Shown here: piece after piece, positions 26,289-35,760 of the stretch
Numbering within the stretch: the stretch's first letter is position 1
How the letters are laid out: each line of letters starts with the position of its first letter
Assembly (NCBI RefSeq): GCF_016031615.1
Contig: NZ_JACYXC010000001.1
Span: 4,898,001-4,962,000 of the forward strand
Source: Streptomyces pactum
GTDB taxonomy: Bacteria; Actinomycetota; Actinomycetes; Streptomycetales; Streptomycetaceae
Length of the DNA: 64,000 bases
Direction of reading: 5' to 3'
Made by a program: the position numbers and the translations under genes
The notes under the pieces: model-generated
Database searches by the model: none
Told to the model about the DNA's origin: nothing
What the model saw: only the letters and a program-made list of their open reading frames with translations

Positions 26289-28323
26289 TCACCGGACCAG
26301 CTCCTCGTCGGTCAGGTACTTCACCAGTTCGTCCTTCTCGAAGAGCGCCAGCAGGTCGGGCCGGATCGGCGGGGTGGTGATGCGCCGCAGCCGGACCCGG
26401 CCGGGGCCGCCCGGGTCCGCCGCGCGGTCCCCGGCCGGGTCCGCCAGCCGGCACTCCAGGTTGACCCGGCGCCACCGCCGGTCCATCGCCGGGAAGTCGT
26501 CCCGGGTGTGTCCGCCGCGGCTCTCGGTGCGCTCCAGCGCCGCCCGTGCCACGCACTCGCTGACCAGCAGCATGTTCCGCAGGTCGATCGCCAGGTGCCA
26601 GCCGGGGTTGAACTGCCGGTGGCCCTCCACCCGGGCCCGGGCGGCCCGCTCCCGCAGGCCGGCCAGCCGGTGCAGCGCCTCCGTCATCTCCTCGGCCCGC
26701 CGGATGATCCCCACCAGGTCGTTCATGGTCTGCTGGAGCTCCTGGTGGAGCGCGTACGGGTTCTCCGCCGGGCCGTCCGCCGGCTCCCCCGCCCCGCCGA
26801 ACGGGCGCAGCACCTCCGCCGCGGCGGCCTCGATCTGGGCCTCGTCCGGCTCCGCCGGTGTCCCGCCCGCGCCGTGCCCGGCGGCGTACCGCGCCGCGTA
26901 CAGCCCCGCCCGGCGTCCGAAAACCAGCAGGTCCGACAGCGAGTTGCCGCCGAGCCGGTTCGAGCCGTGCATCCCGCCGGCCACCTCGCCGGCGGCGAAC
27001 AGGCCGGGCACGCCCACCGCCTGGGCGGTGTCCGGGTCCACCCGCACCCCGCCCATCACGTAGTGGCAGGTGGGCCCGACCTCCATCGGTTCGGCGGTGA
27101 TGTCCACGTCCGCCAGCTCCTTGAACTGGTGGTGCATGGAGGGCAGCCGCCGCTGGATCACCTCGGCCGGCATCCGGGTGGAGACGTCCAGGTGGACCCC
27201 GCCGTGCGGGGTGCCGCGGCCCGCCTTGACCTCGGCGTTGATGGCCCGGGCCACCTCGTCCCGGGGCAGCAGTTCGGGCGGCCGGCGGTGGTGGTCGGGG
27301 TCGTCGTACCAGCGGTCGGCCTCGGCCTCGGACTCGGCGTACTTGTCCTTGAACACGTCCGGGACGTAGTCGAACATGAACCGCTCGCCGGCGCTGTTGC
27401 GGAGCACCCCGCCGTCCCCGCGCACCGATTCGGTGACCAGGATGCCCTTCACCGACGGCGGCCAGACCATCCCGGTCGGGTGGAACTGCACGAACTCCAT
27501 GTTGATCAGCGACGCGCCGGCCAGCAGCGCCAGCGCGTGCCCGTCACCGGTGTACTCCCAGGAGTTGGAGGTCACCTTGAAGGACTTGCCGATGCCGCCG
27601 GTGGCCAGCACCACGGCCGGGGCGCGGAGCACGAAGAAGCGCCCGGACTCCCGCTCGTAGCCGAAGACCCCGGCCACCCGCCCCGCCCGGCCGGCCCCGC
27701 CCGCGCCCTGCCGGCTCCTCCGCGCCCGCCGCCCCGGTGCCGCCGGGCGCCCCCGCCGGCTGCCCGTCCCCGGCCGCCGGCGCGGTGGTGAGGACGCGGG
27801 TGACGGTGCACTCCTGGAAGATCTTCAGCCGCGCCTCGTGGTCCCCGGTCTCCGCGTGGTCCTGCTGCTGGAGCGAGACGATCTTCTGCTGGAGGGTGCG
27901 GATCAGCTCCAGCCCGGTACGGTCACCGACGTGCGCCAGCCGCGGGTACTCGTGGCCGCCGAAGTTGCGCTGGGAGATCCGGCCGTCCGGGGTGCGGTCG
28001 AACAGCGCGCCCCAGGTCTCCAGCTCCCACACCCGCTCCGGCGCCTCCTGGGCGTGCAGCTCCGCCATCCGCCAGTCGTTGAGGAACTTCCCGCCGCGCA
28101 GGGTGTCGCGGAAGTGCACCTTCCAGTTGTCGCCCTCGTTGACGTTGCCCATGCTGGCCGCGATGCCGCCCTCGGCCATCACGGTGTGCGCCTTGCCGAA
28201 CAGCGACTTGCAGATCACGGCGGTGCGCAGGCCCTGCTCCCGGGCCTCGATCGCGGCGCGCAGCCCCGCGCCGCCCGCGCCGACCACCACCACGTCCCAG
28301 GCCTGCCGGTCGAGTCGGGTCAT
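26289..28323 (-). pseudogene. sdhA: Succinate dehydrogenase/fumarate reductase flavoprotein subunit, frameshifted as sequenced
   Basis: The ATG at 28323 begins MTRLDRQAWDVVVVGAGGAG, the FAD-binding dinucleotide fold. EGGIAASMGN and RNFGGHEYPR follow in the same frame to about 27790. The protein then resumes in another frame from about 27680 (VAGVFGYERESGRFFVLRA) with NMEFVQFHPTGMV, HYVMGGVRVD and GSNRLGGNSLSDLLVFGRR, ending at the TGA at 26289. The switch lies in a GC-rich low-complexity insert (GDGQPAGAPGGTGAAGAEEP) and corresponds to a net one-base gain. All catalytic motifs are otherwise intact. Because the flanking sdhB and sdhC look healthy, an error in a GC tract is at least as likely as true loss. 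Confidence 0.85.
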
Positions 28324-28342
28324 CGGAATTCGCAGCCCCTCG

Positions 28343-29170
28343 TCAGAAGAATCGTGGATCGTCGAAAGCGCCGGTGGCCAGCAGGTAGACGTACAGGTCG
28401 GCGAGGGCGACGCTCACCAGCGACGCCCAGGCCAGCTTGGCGTGGTGGCCGTTGAGCCGCCCGGCCCAGCTCCACAGCCGGTAGCGCACCGGGTGCCGGG
28501 AGAAGTGCCGCAGCCGCCCGCCGACGATGTGCCGGCAGGAGTGGCAGGAGAGGGTGTACGCCCAGATCAGCAGCGCGTTGACGGTGAAGACCACGGTGCC
28601 GAGCCCCATGTGGCCCCACCCGTAGGAGGCGTCCCGGAAGGTGAGCACCGCGTCGTAGGTGAGGACGCCGGCGACCAGCACCGCGGCGTAGAAGAAGTAC
28701 CGGTGGCCGTTCTGCCAGATCAGCGGGAAGCGGGTCTCCCCGGTGTAGCGCCCGCGCGGCTCGGGCACCGCGCAGGCCGGCGGCGAGGACCAGAAGCCCC
28801 GGTAGTACGCCTTGCGGTAGTAGTAGCAGGTCAGCCGGAAGCCGAGCGGGAGGATCAGGATCAGCAGCGCGGGCGACAGCCCCCACCAGCCGCCGACCAC
28901 CTCCCAGTTCGGACCGTCCCGCATCGGCTCGCAGCGCTCGGCCAGGCACGGCGAGTAGAACGGCGAGACGTAGGGCGCCTGGTAGTAGTCGGCGTCGGCG
29001 AACGCGCGCCAGGTGGAGTAGACGACGAAGAGCAGCAGCCCGGCGGCGGTGGCGGCGGGCGCCAGCCACCAGCGGTCGGTCCGCAGGTGGCGCTGGGGGA
29101 TCGCGGCGCGCGACGGGGCGTGCACGCCGCGGGTGCGCGGACGGGCTCCGGGTTCGGTACCAGTGGCCAT
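28343..29170 (-). CDS. sdhC: Succinate dehydrogenase membrane anchor (cytochrome b-type) subunit
   Basis: The ATG at 29170 (MATGTEPGARPRTRG) has GGAG about 8 bases upstream. The frame stays open further upstream, but only through low-complexity sequence. The 275-residue protein has five hydrophobic helices: about 35-53 (TAAGLLLFVVYSTW), about 98-118, about 163-180, about 195-215 and about 250-268. Conserved histidines and the SCHSCRHIVGGRLRHF loop could ligate haem or bind quinone. A single five-helix anchor fits the actinobacterial fumarate reductase-like type of complex II. It is the first gene of the operon; sdhA begins 19 bp after its stop. Confidence 0.88.
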   Translation of the reverse strand: MATGTEPGARPRTRGVHAPSRAAIPQRHLRTDRWWLAPAATAAGLLLFVVYSTWRAFADADYYQAPYVSPFYSPCLAERCEPMRDGPNWEVVGGWWGLSPALLILILPLGFRLTCYYYRKAYYRGFWSSPPACAVPEPRGRYTGETRFPLIWQNGHRYFFYAAVLVAGVLTYDAVLTFRDASYGWGHMGLGTVVFTVNALLIWAYTLSCHSCRHIVGGRLRHFSRHPVRYRLWSWAGRLNGHHAKLAWASLVSVALADLYVYLLATGAFDDPRFF

Positions 29171-29367
29171 GGCGGGCTCCGCGGGCGGGGGCGTACGGGA
29201 GGGTGGGGCGGGACGGCGGCGGCCCGGGGGCGGCGCTGTCCCGGGGCCGGTGCGGCGCGGGCGCCGGCCGGCGTGCGACGGGGCGTGCGGCGGCCGGACG
29301 CCGGACCGCGGGGGGCGCCGGGTCCCGGGGTGGTCCGGCGGGGCGCGGGCCGGCGGGCCCGCGGGTG

Positions 29368-29649
29368 TCAGGGCGCGCGCCGGCCGCGGGCGCCGAGCCC
29401 CTCGTCGTCCGCGTCCGCCGACAGGGTGCTGTCGTAGGGCGTGTCCGGGATGGTCACCAGCTGCGGGCCGGGACCGGCGGCCGGCGCCACCTCCCGCAGC
29501 AGCGCCAGGCTCTGCCGCAGGTGGTCGCTGTCGCAGCGGATCCTTCTGATGTCCAGAGCGCTGCCGACCCGCTGTTCCAGCCGGGTGACGGCACGGTCCA
29601 GGTCGTCCAGGCAGCGCTGGGCCGCCGTCACGTCGTCGTGGAAGGACAT
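29368..29649 (-). CDS. Hypothetical small coiled-coil-like protein
   Basis: A 93-residue protein starting MSFHDDVTAAQRCLDDLDRAV, with GGAGGTG about 11 bases upstream. Residues 5-55 are strongly helical with heptad-like Leu/Val spacing (RLEQRVGSALDIRRI). The rest is a flexible acidic tail. I do not recognise a domain of known function. It precedes the sdhCAB operon in the same direction, with a 197-bp gap, so it may or may not share a transcript. It is divergent from the lipoprotein gene at 29987. Confidence 0.65.
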   Translation of the reverse strand: MSFHDDVTAAQRCLDDLDRAVTRLEQRVGSALDIRRIRCDSDHLRQSLALLREVAPAAGPGPQLVTIPDTPYDSTLSADADDEGLGARGRRAP

Positions 29650-29986
29650 GGCTGGTCTTCACCTCCGCGTGGGCCTCCCCGCACCGCGGCCGGGCGGAAG
29701 GAGGGGGATGGTGACGCTCAGGTGACTGAGAGTGTCGCGCGTCACAGTCGGGTTGGGAAGGGGACGGCCGGGATTGTCCGGGAGTGATGGGCGTGAACGC
29801 GCCGTCGCGCGCCGGAGCGTGCGCCGACCGGGTTGGTCCGTACAGGTGGCGCCGGAGCGGGAACCGCCGTGTCGCCGTGACCGCCGGGTGACCGTTCGCC
29901 TTCAGTGTGTGAGCAGTATATGTGATGAGCGGCAAAACATGACAAAGCGCGCAAGCGCGTCATAGCGCACTCCGGAGGTACCAGCC
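29650..29986. promoter_or_regulatory. Divergent promoter region with a palindromic element
   Basis: This 337-bp gap is lower in GC towards its right end (AGTATATGTGATGAGCGG at about 29915). ATGACAAAGCGCGCAAGC begins at 29939 and leads into GCGTCAT, giving an ATGAC...GTCAT inverted repeat with an inner GCGC core. It lies 24 bp before the ribosome site of the lipoprotein gene. No gene is seen. Confidence 0.45.
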
Positions 29987-32326
29987 ATGCCCCTCGACAC
30001 GCGACGCCGTGCCGCGCTGCTCGCCGTGGCGGTGATGCTTCCGCTGCCGGTGCTCTCCGGGTGCAGCTCCGGGGGAGGCGACGACCGGCCGCGGTCCGCC
30101 GCCGTCCAGGACATCGCCCCGGCCGCCCGCGAGCGGCTGCGCGACGGCGGCACGCTGCGCTGGGCGCTGGACAAGGTGCCCGTGACCCTCAACGCCTTCC
30201 ACGCCGACGCCGACACCGGTACCGAACGGGTCACCGGCGCGGTGCTGCCCACGCTCTTCACCCTCGACGAACGGGGCGCCCCCCGGCGCAACCCCGACTA
30301 TCTGCGCCACGCCGCGATCGTGGACCGCGAGCCGCGGCAGACCGTCGTCTACCGCCTCCACCCCGACGCCGTGTGGAGCGACGGCCGCCCCCTGGGGGTG
30401 CGCGACTTCACCGCCCAGTGGAAGGCGCTGCGCGGCACCGAGCCCGCGTTCTGGAGCGCCCACAACGCGGGCTACGACCGCATCGCCGAGGTCACCGCCG
30501 GGGAGCGGAAGGGAGAGGTCAAGGTCGTCTTCGCCAAGCCGTACGCGGACTGGGAGTCGCTCTTCTCCCCGCTGTACCCGCACGCGGTGACGGCCACCCC
30601 GGACGCCTTCAACGATGCCTCGCGCACCGCCCTGCCGGCCTCCGCGGGCCCCTTCATGCTCCGCGGCGCCACCGACGAGGCGGTGACCCTGGAGCGCAAC
30701 CCCCGCTGGTGGGGCGAGCGCGCCCGGCTGGACCGGCTGGTCTTCCGGGCGGTGCCGCGGGACGAGCGGGGCGAGGCGCTCGCCGCCGGCGCCGTCGACC
30801 TGGCCGAGGTCGAGCCGGAGGTGGCGGACCGCATCCGGGACGCCGCCGATTCCGGCGACCGGGCCGCCGGGCCGCCGGACCCCGCCGGCCGGGCACCCGC
30901 CGCCGCCGGCCCGCCCCTGGAGGGCGCCACCCGTCCGCGCCCGGAGAACGGGAATGGCGGGAACGGCGAGGGCGGCGGGGACGGACCGGGTGGAGAGGGC
31001 GGAGCAGGCGCCGGGACCGGGGACCGGCCCGCCACTGCCGCCGGCCGGGCCGGGGCGGACGCCCTCGGCGACGGCGGTACCGGTGACCCGTCCGCCGCCG
31101 GCCCGCAGGCGCCGCGCCGCGCCGGGACCGCCGCGCCGGGCCGGCTGACCGTCCGCAAGGCCCTGGAGCCGGCCTACACCCAACTCGCGCTCAACGGCGC
31201 CGAGGGGCCGCTCGCCGACGAGCGGGTGCGCCGGGCGGTGGCCCGCGCCATCGACCGGCGGGAGCTGGCCGCCGCGGTGCTCGAACCGCTCGGCCTCCCC
31301 GCCGAACCGCTCGGCAGCCATCTGCTGATGACCGGGCAGCAGGGCTACCGGGACCACAGCGGGACGCTGGGCGACACCGGCCCGCGCGCCGCGCAGGCGC
31401 TGCTGGCCGACGCGGGCTGGCGCCCCGGCTCCTCCCCGGCCGGCGCCGCGGCCGAGGAGGGTGAGGAGGCCGCGGCCGGCCCGGACCCCCGCGACGGCTC
31501 CGCGCCCGGCGCCGGCGACCGGCCCGGCCCGGGCGACCAGGCGGGACCGGGCGACCGGGCCGGCTCCGGGGAACGGCCCGGACCGGGGGCGGACGGGCCG
31601 GACGCCGCCGACCCCGGCGCCGAGCGGCAGTACGGTCCGCAGTCGGCCACGGGCGCCGGCGCGGCCGGACCCGTGGCGCTGCCGGCCCCGGCCCCCGGCC
31701 CCCCGGCCGGCCCGGACGGCGGGCGCGGCGACGGCCGGACCGGCGCGGAGCGGGAGCCCGGGGCCGGGCCGGGCGCGCGCGCCGGGGTACCGCTGCGCAC
31801 CAAGAACGGCAGGCCCCTGACACTGCGGTTCGTGCTGCCCTCCGGGCCAGGCTCGGCACCGCTGCGGACCGTCGCCGACCGGATCACCCGGATGCTGGCG
31901 GAGGCCGGCATCGGCACCGAGATCGTCCGGGTCGAGGACTCCGCGTACTTCACCGACCACATCGCCTCCGGCGACTTCGACCTGGCGCTCTACTCCTGGC
32001 CGGCGACCGCGTTCCCGGCCACCGACGCCCGCCCGGTCTACGCCAAGCCGCAGCCCGCGGCGGACGGCTCGCTGGTGGTGGAGCAGAACTACGCGCGGGT
32101 CGGCACCGACCAGATCGACCAGCTGTTCGACAAGGCGGTCGCCGAGCTGGACGAGCGCGCCGCGCGGGACCTGGTGCGCCGTGCGGACGCCCGGATCTGG
32201 GCGGTGGCCGGCTCGATCCCGCTCTACCAGCGCCCGCAGCTGGTGGCGGTCCGCAAGGACGTCGCCAACGCCGGCGCCTTCGGTTTCGCCACCCCGCGCT
32301 ACCAGGACATCGGCTTCCGGCGGTGA
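29987..32326 (+). CDS. LpqW-like substrate-binding lipoprotein (family 5) with two low-complexity inserts
   Basis: The ATG at 29987 has GGAGGT 7 bases upstream. The signal peptide ends in a lipobox (LPVLSGC, Cys26). The mature protein follows the dipeptide/oligopeptide-binding fold (LRWALDKVPVTLNAFHADAD, then YRLHPDAVWSDGRPLGVRDF) and ends SIPLYQRPQLVAVRKDVANA. It resembles the actinobacterial 'ABC transporter family substrate-binding protein' group related to mycobacterial LpqW, a regulator of cell-envelope glycolipid synthesis; transport by it is unproven. Two in-frame inserts (about 30850-31140 and 31440-31790) of G/P/A/D/R-rich sequence, the second with GDRPGP-like hexamers, expand it to 779 residues from roughly 550-600. 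No permease gene adjoins it. Confidence 0.82.
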   Translation: MPLDTRRRAALLAVAVMLPLPVLSGCSSGGGDDRPRSAAVQDIAPAARERLRDGGTLRWALDKVPVTLNAFHADADTGTERVTGAVLPTLFTLDERGAPRRNPDYLRHAAIVDREPRQTVVYRLHPDAVWSDGRPLGVRDFTAQWKALRGTEPAFWSAHNAGYDRIAEVTAGERKGEVKVVFAKPYADWESLFSPLYPHAVTATPDAFNDASRTALPASAGPFMLRGATDEAVTLERNPRWWGERARLDRLVFRAVPRDERGEALAAGAVDLAEVEPEVADRIRDAADSGDRAAGPPDPAGRAPAAAGPPLEGATRPRPENGNGGNGEGGGDGPGGEGGAGAGTGDRPATAAGRAGADALGDGGTGDPSAAGPQAPRRAGTAAPGRLTVRKALEPAYTQLALNGAEGPLADERVRRAVARAIDRRELAAAVLEPLGLPAEPLGSHLLMTGQQGYRDHSGTLGDTGPRAAQALLADAGWRPGSSPAGAAAEEGEEAAAGPDPRDGSAPGAGDRPGPGDQAGPGDRAGSGERPGPGADGPDAADPGAERQYGPQSATGAGAAGPVALPAPAPGPPAGPDGGRGDGRTGAEREPGAGPGARAGVPLRTKNGRPLTLRFVLPSGPGSAPLRTVADRITRMLAEAGIGTEIVRVEDSAYFTDHIASGDFDLALYSWPATAFPATDARPVYAKPQPAADGSLVVEQNYARVGTDQIDQLFDKAVAELDERAARDLVRRADARIWAVAGSIPLYQRPQLVAVRKDVANAGAFGFATPRYQDIGFRR
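31495..31600 (+). repeat. 18-bp coding repeat in the LpqW-like lipoprotein
   Basis: Imperfect in-frame 18-bp units encode GDRPGP, GDQAGP, GDRAGS and GERPGP in succession, within the second low-complexity insert. Confidence 0.65.
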
Positions 32327-33373
32327 CCTGAACCGGGCGCCGCGTGCCCGTCACCCCGGACGAGCGGCGGGCCTCGCACCGCGGCCCGCCGCCCCAGGTG
32401 GCCGGCGGGGCGACGGGGGCTCCCGGCGGCCGGCATCGACCGCGCCGGCCCCCCGGCCGCCCGGCCCCGCCCCCGGCCCCCGGCACCCCGCACCCCGCCC
32501 CGCACCCCGTCCCGTACCTGGACCGCGGCGCCCCCACAGCCCGCGCCCGGACCTGATCCCCGGCACCCCGTTCCGCAGCCGGACCGCGCCCCGACCCGGC
32601 AGCCCGTTGCCCCGTCCCGGCCCCGGCTCCCCGCACCCCGTCCCGCATCCGCGCCCGGACCCCGGCAGCTCGCCCCGCACTCGTCCCGCACCCGCGCGCC
32701 GGACCCCGCACCCGCACCCCGTCCCGCACCTGGCCCCGGCACCCGCACCCCCGCCCCCGCATCCGCGCCCGGACCCCCGGCACCCGCATCCGCTACCTCA
32801 GAAGAACCTCAAGAGCCTTGCCCCGGCGGCCCCTGGCATGTCTGGATGGAGACAGACCTGGTCAAGGGCCGCCCGCGCGGCACCCGCCCGGCGCCCGACG
32901 GCGGCGCCGGCCCCACCGCACCCGCCTCCGGTACCCCCGTCCCCGCCGAGCCCCCCACCTGCCCGTCCCGCGACCCGTTCCCCGAGAAGCCATCCCCGTA
33001 CCCCCGCCCCGCAGCCCCACACCCCCATGTGTCCGGCGGCGGCCCCGTCAACCTCCTCAGACGGCGCCCCGCCACCGGGCCGGGTGGCCGGGCGGGTGCT
33101 CCGCCCGGACCTCCTCAGTCCCTGAGGGGGTCCGGGTCCGGACCGCCGTCCCACCGGCGCGCCGCCGCCCCGTTCCCGCGGGCGGCGGGGGAGCGCGCCG
33201 GCCCCTGCCGTGCCCCGGTGACCCGCCGGGGTCGGCCAGCTCACAGCCGCTCGGGGCAGCCACCTCCGCGGCCGCCCCGTACCATGGGGTGAGGCCGTGG
33301 CGTGACCTGCCCGGCAGGCGCGCGTACCCGACCGGACGCGCAGCCATCCACGATTCCGGGAGAAGCGCCGCAA
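32327..33373. other. Long gene-free C-rich region upstream of typA
   Basis: From about 32460 to 32800 the plus strand is a degenerate C-rich repeat of pieces such as CCGCACCCCGTCCCGCACC. All six frames are open or nearly so, but only with Pro/Arg/Gly-rich products lacking domains or start signals. The last 150 bp probably contain the typA promoter; TACCAT at about 33282 is a candidate -10 box. Confidence 0.45.
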
Positions 33374-35281
33374 GTGCCCACGCGCCACGACATCCGTAAC
33401 GTCGCCATCGTCGCCCACGTCGACCACGGCAAGACGACCATCGTCGATGCCATGCTCAAGCAGGCGGGTGCCTTCGCCGCCCACCAGCTGGACTCCGTTG
33501 ACGACCGCGTCATGGACTCCAACGACCTGGAGCGTGAGAAGGGCATCACGATCCTCGCCAAGAACACGGCGGTGAAGTACCACCCCAAGGACGGCGGGGC
33601 CCCGATCACGATCAACATCATCGACACCCCCGGCCACGCCGACTTCGGCGGTGAGGTCGAGCGCGGCCTGTCGATGGTGGACGGCGTGGTCCTGCTTGTC
33701 GACGCCTCCGAGGGCCCGCTGCCGCAGACCCGCTTCGTGCTCCGCAAGGCGCTGCAGAAGCGGATGCCGGTCATCCTCTGCATCAACAAGACCGACCGCC
33801 CGGACTCCCGGATCGACGAGGTCGTCAACGAGACCTACGACCTGTTCCTGGACCTGGACGCGGACGAGGACCAGATCGAGTTCCCGATCGTCTACGCCTG
33901 CGGCCGCGACGGCATCGCGTCGCTGACCAAGCCGGAGGACGGCACCGTCCCGGCCGACTCCACCAGCCTGGAGCCGTTCTTCTCCACGATCCTGGAGCAC
34001 ATCCCGGCCCCGGTGTACGACGCCGACGCCCCGCTCCAGGCGCACGTCACCAACCTCGACGCGGACAACTTCCTCGGCCGCATCGCGCTGCTGCGGGTGC
34101 AGCAGGGCGAGCTGAAGAAGGGCCAGACCGTCGCCTGGATGAAGCGCGACGGATCGGTCCAGAACGTGCGCATCTCCGAGCTGATGATGACCGAGGCGCT
34201 GACCCGCAAGCCGGCCGAGAAGGCCGGCCCGGGCGACATCTGCGCCGTCGCCGGCATCCCGGAGATCATGATCGGTGAGACGCTGGCCGACCCGGAGAAC
34301 CCGGTCGCGCTGCCGCTGATCACGGTGGACGAGCCGGCGATCTCCATGACCATCGGCACCAACACCTCCCCGCTGGTCGGCCGCGGCGGCACCGGCAAGG
34401 GCGCGGACAACAAGGCCGCGGTCAAGGACCGCAAGGTCACCGCCCGCCAGGTCAAGGACCGGCTGGACCGCGAGCTGATCGGCAACGTCTCGCTCCGCGT
34501 GCTGGAGACCGAGCGCCCGGACGCCTGGGAGGTCCAGGGCCGCGGCGAGCTGGCGCTGGCGATCCTGGTGGAGACCATGCGCCGGGAGGGCTACGAGCTC
34601 ACCGTGGGCAAGCCGCAGGTCGTCACCAAGGAGATCGACGGCAAGGTCTACGAGCCGGTCGAGCGCATGACGATCGACGTGCCCGAGGAGCACATGGGCG
34701 CGGTCACCCAGCTGATGGGCGTCCGCAAGGGCCGGATGGACAACATGTCCAACCACGGCTCCGGCTGGGTCCGCATGGAGTTCGTCGTGCCGTCGCGCGG
34801 CCTCATCGGCTTCCGTACCGAGTTCCTCACCCAGACCCGCGGCACCGGCATCGCGCACTCCATCCACGAGGGTCACGAGCCGTGGTTCGGCAACCTGACC
34901 ACCCGTAACAACGGGTCGCTCGTCGCCGACCGGTCCGGTTCGGTCACCGCCTTCGCGATGACCAACCTCCAGGAGCGCGGCGTGCTCTTCGTCGAGCCGG
35001 GCACCGAGGTGTACGAGGGCATGATCGTCGGTGAGAACTCCCGCTCCGACGACATGGACGTCAACATCACCAAGGAGAAGAAGCTCACCAACATGCGGTC
35101 GTCCACGGCCGATGTGGCCGAGTCGATCGTGCCGCCGCGCAAGCTCTCGCTGGAGCAGTCGCTGGAGTTCTGCCGCGACGACGAGTGCGTCGAGGTGACC
35201 CCGGAGGCGGTCCGCATCCGCAAGGTCAACCTGGACGCGCGCGAGCGCGCCCGCGCGGCCTCCCGGGCCAAGCACGGCTGA
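33374..35281 (+). CDS. typA: Translational GTPase TypA/BipA
   Basis: A ribosome-associated GTPase of the elongation-factor family, involved in stress adaptation and subunit assembly. G motifs are AHVDHGKTT (14-22), REKGITI, DTPGHADFGGEVERG and NKTDRPD. After the G domain come the beta-barrel and EF-G-like domains, then the TypA-specific C-terminal domain (MRMEFVVPSRGLIGFRTEF-like region, TRGTGIAHSIHEGHEPWFG). The length of 635 residues is typical. The GTG at 33374 (MPTRHDIRNVAIVAHVDHG) is the conserved start, with GGGAGAAG upstream; the frame is open further 5' but only through leader sequence. A strong hairpin terminator follows at 35345. Confidence 0.97.
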   Translation: MPTRHDIRNVAIVAHVDHGKTTIVDAMLKQAGAFAAHQLDSVDDRVMDSNDLEREKGITILAKNTAVKYHPKDGGAPITINIIDTPGHADFGGEVERGLSMVDGVVLLVDASEGPLPQTRFVLRKALQKRMPVILCINKTDRPDSRIDEVVNETYDLFLDLDADEDQIEFPIVYACGRDGIASLTKPEDGTVPADSTSLEPFFSTILEHIPAPVYDADAPLQAHVTNLDADNFLGRIALLRVQQGELKKGQTVAWMKRDGSVQNVRISELMMTEALTRKPAEKAGPGDICAVAGIPEIMIGETLADPENPVALPLITVDEPAISMTIGTNTSPLVGRGGTGKGADNKAAVKDRKVTARQVKDRLDRELIGNVSLRVLETERPDAWEVQGRGELALAILVETMRREGYELTVGKPQVVTKEIDGKVYEPVERMTIDVPEEHMGAVTQLMGVRKGRMDNMSNHGSGWVRMEFVVPSRGLIGFRTEFLTQTRGTGIAHSIHEGHEPWFGNLTTRNNGSLVADRSGSVTAFAMTNLQERGVLFVEPGTEVYEGMIVGENSRSDDMDVNITKEKKLTNMRSSTADVAESIVPPRKLSLEQSLEFCRDDECVEVTPEAVRIRKVNLDARERARAASRAKHG

Positions 35282-35344
35282 CGCCCCTCGCGCGCTCCCG
35301 CCCCCGGCCCCGCCCGCCGGGAGCGGGGGGCGCGCCCCTCGTGC

Positions 35345-35385
35345 CCGACGGCACGGCGCCCGGTGAACGGGCACCGTGCCGTCGG
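35345..35385 (+). terminator. Terminator hairpin downstream of typA
   Basis: CCGACGGCACGGCGCCCG (35345-35362) pairs with CGGGCACCGTGCCGTCGG (35368-35385), 18 bp with one mismatch, around the loop GTGAA. A short T run (GCGTTTCC) follows, 64 bp after the typA stop codon. Confidence 0.85.
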
Positions 35386-35760
35386 CGCGTTTCCGGGCTC
35401 ACGCCCCGCCGGCCGCTGCCGCGCCTTGGGCGCCTCGCGCGTCGTGGGCGCTCGCGCGGGCCTCCCCCGCCGCGTGCCACGCTCCCGGGCCGCCCGCCGC
35501 CGTAAGGACCCGCACGCCGGGCGTGCCGACCGGTCCGCCCGGGACTCGGTGGGGCGCGGCCGGTCCGCCCCGGCGTATCCTTCGCTCCGGCCGCGGGGCG
35601 TATCGTTCGTCCCGGCCGGCCGTCGGCCCCGGCCCGGAGGCGTCCCCGCCGCCGGCGGCGGCGCTCACGGACGGTTCGGCCGGAACCGGACAGGGAGGCG
35701 ACGGCTGACGGAACGTGAGCACGTCCTCGGGGCCGCGGACCGACTCCTTCTCATGTCCGG

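Noticed and set aside
25138..26556. Minus-strand frame overlapping sdhB with a GTG at the sdhA stop
   Set aside because: The start position is attractive, but the body is nonsense relative to the cysteine-rich sdhB frame; kept only as a hint of an indel.
32181..33125. Pro-rich frames upstream of typA
   Set aside because: They follow the C-rich DNA repeat rather than encode a fold; no ribosome site or conserved segment.
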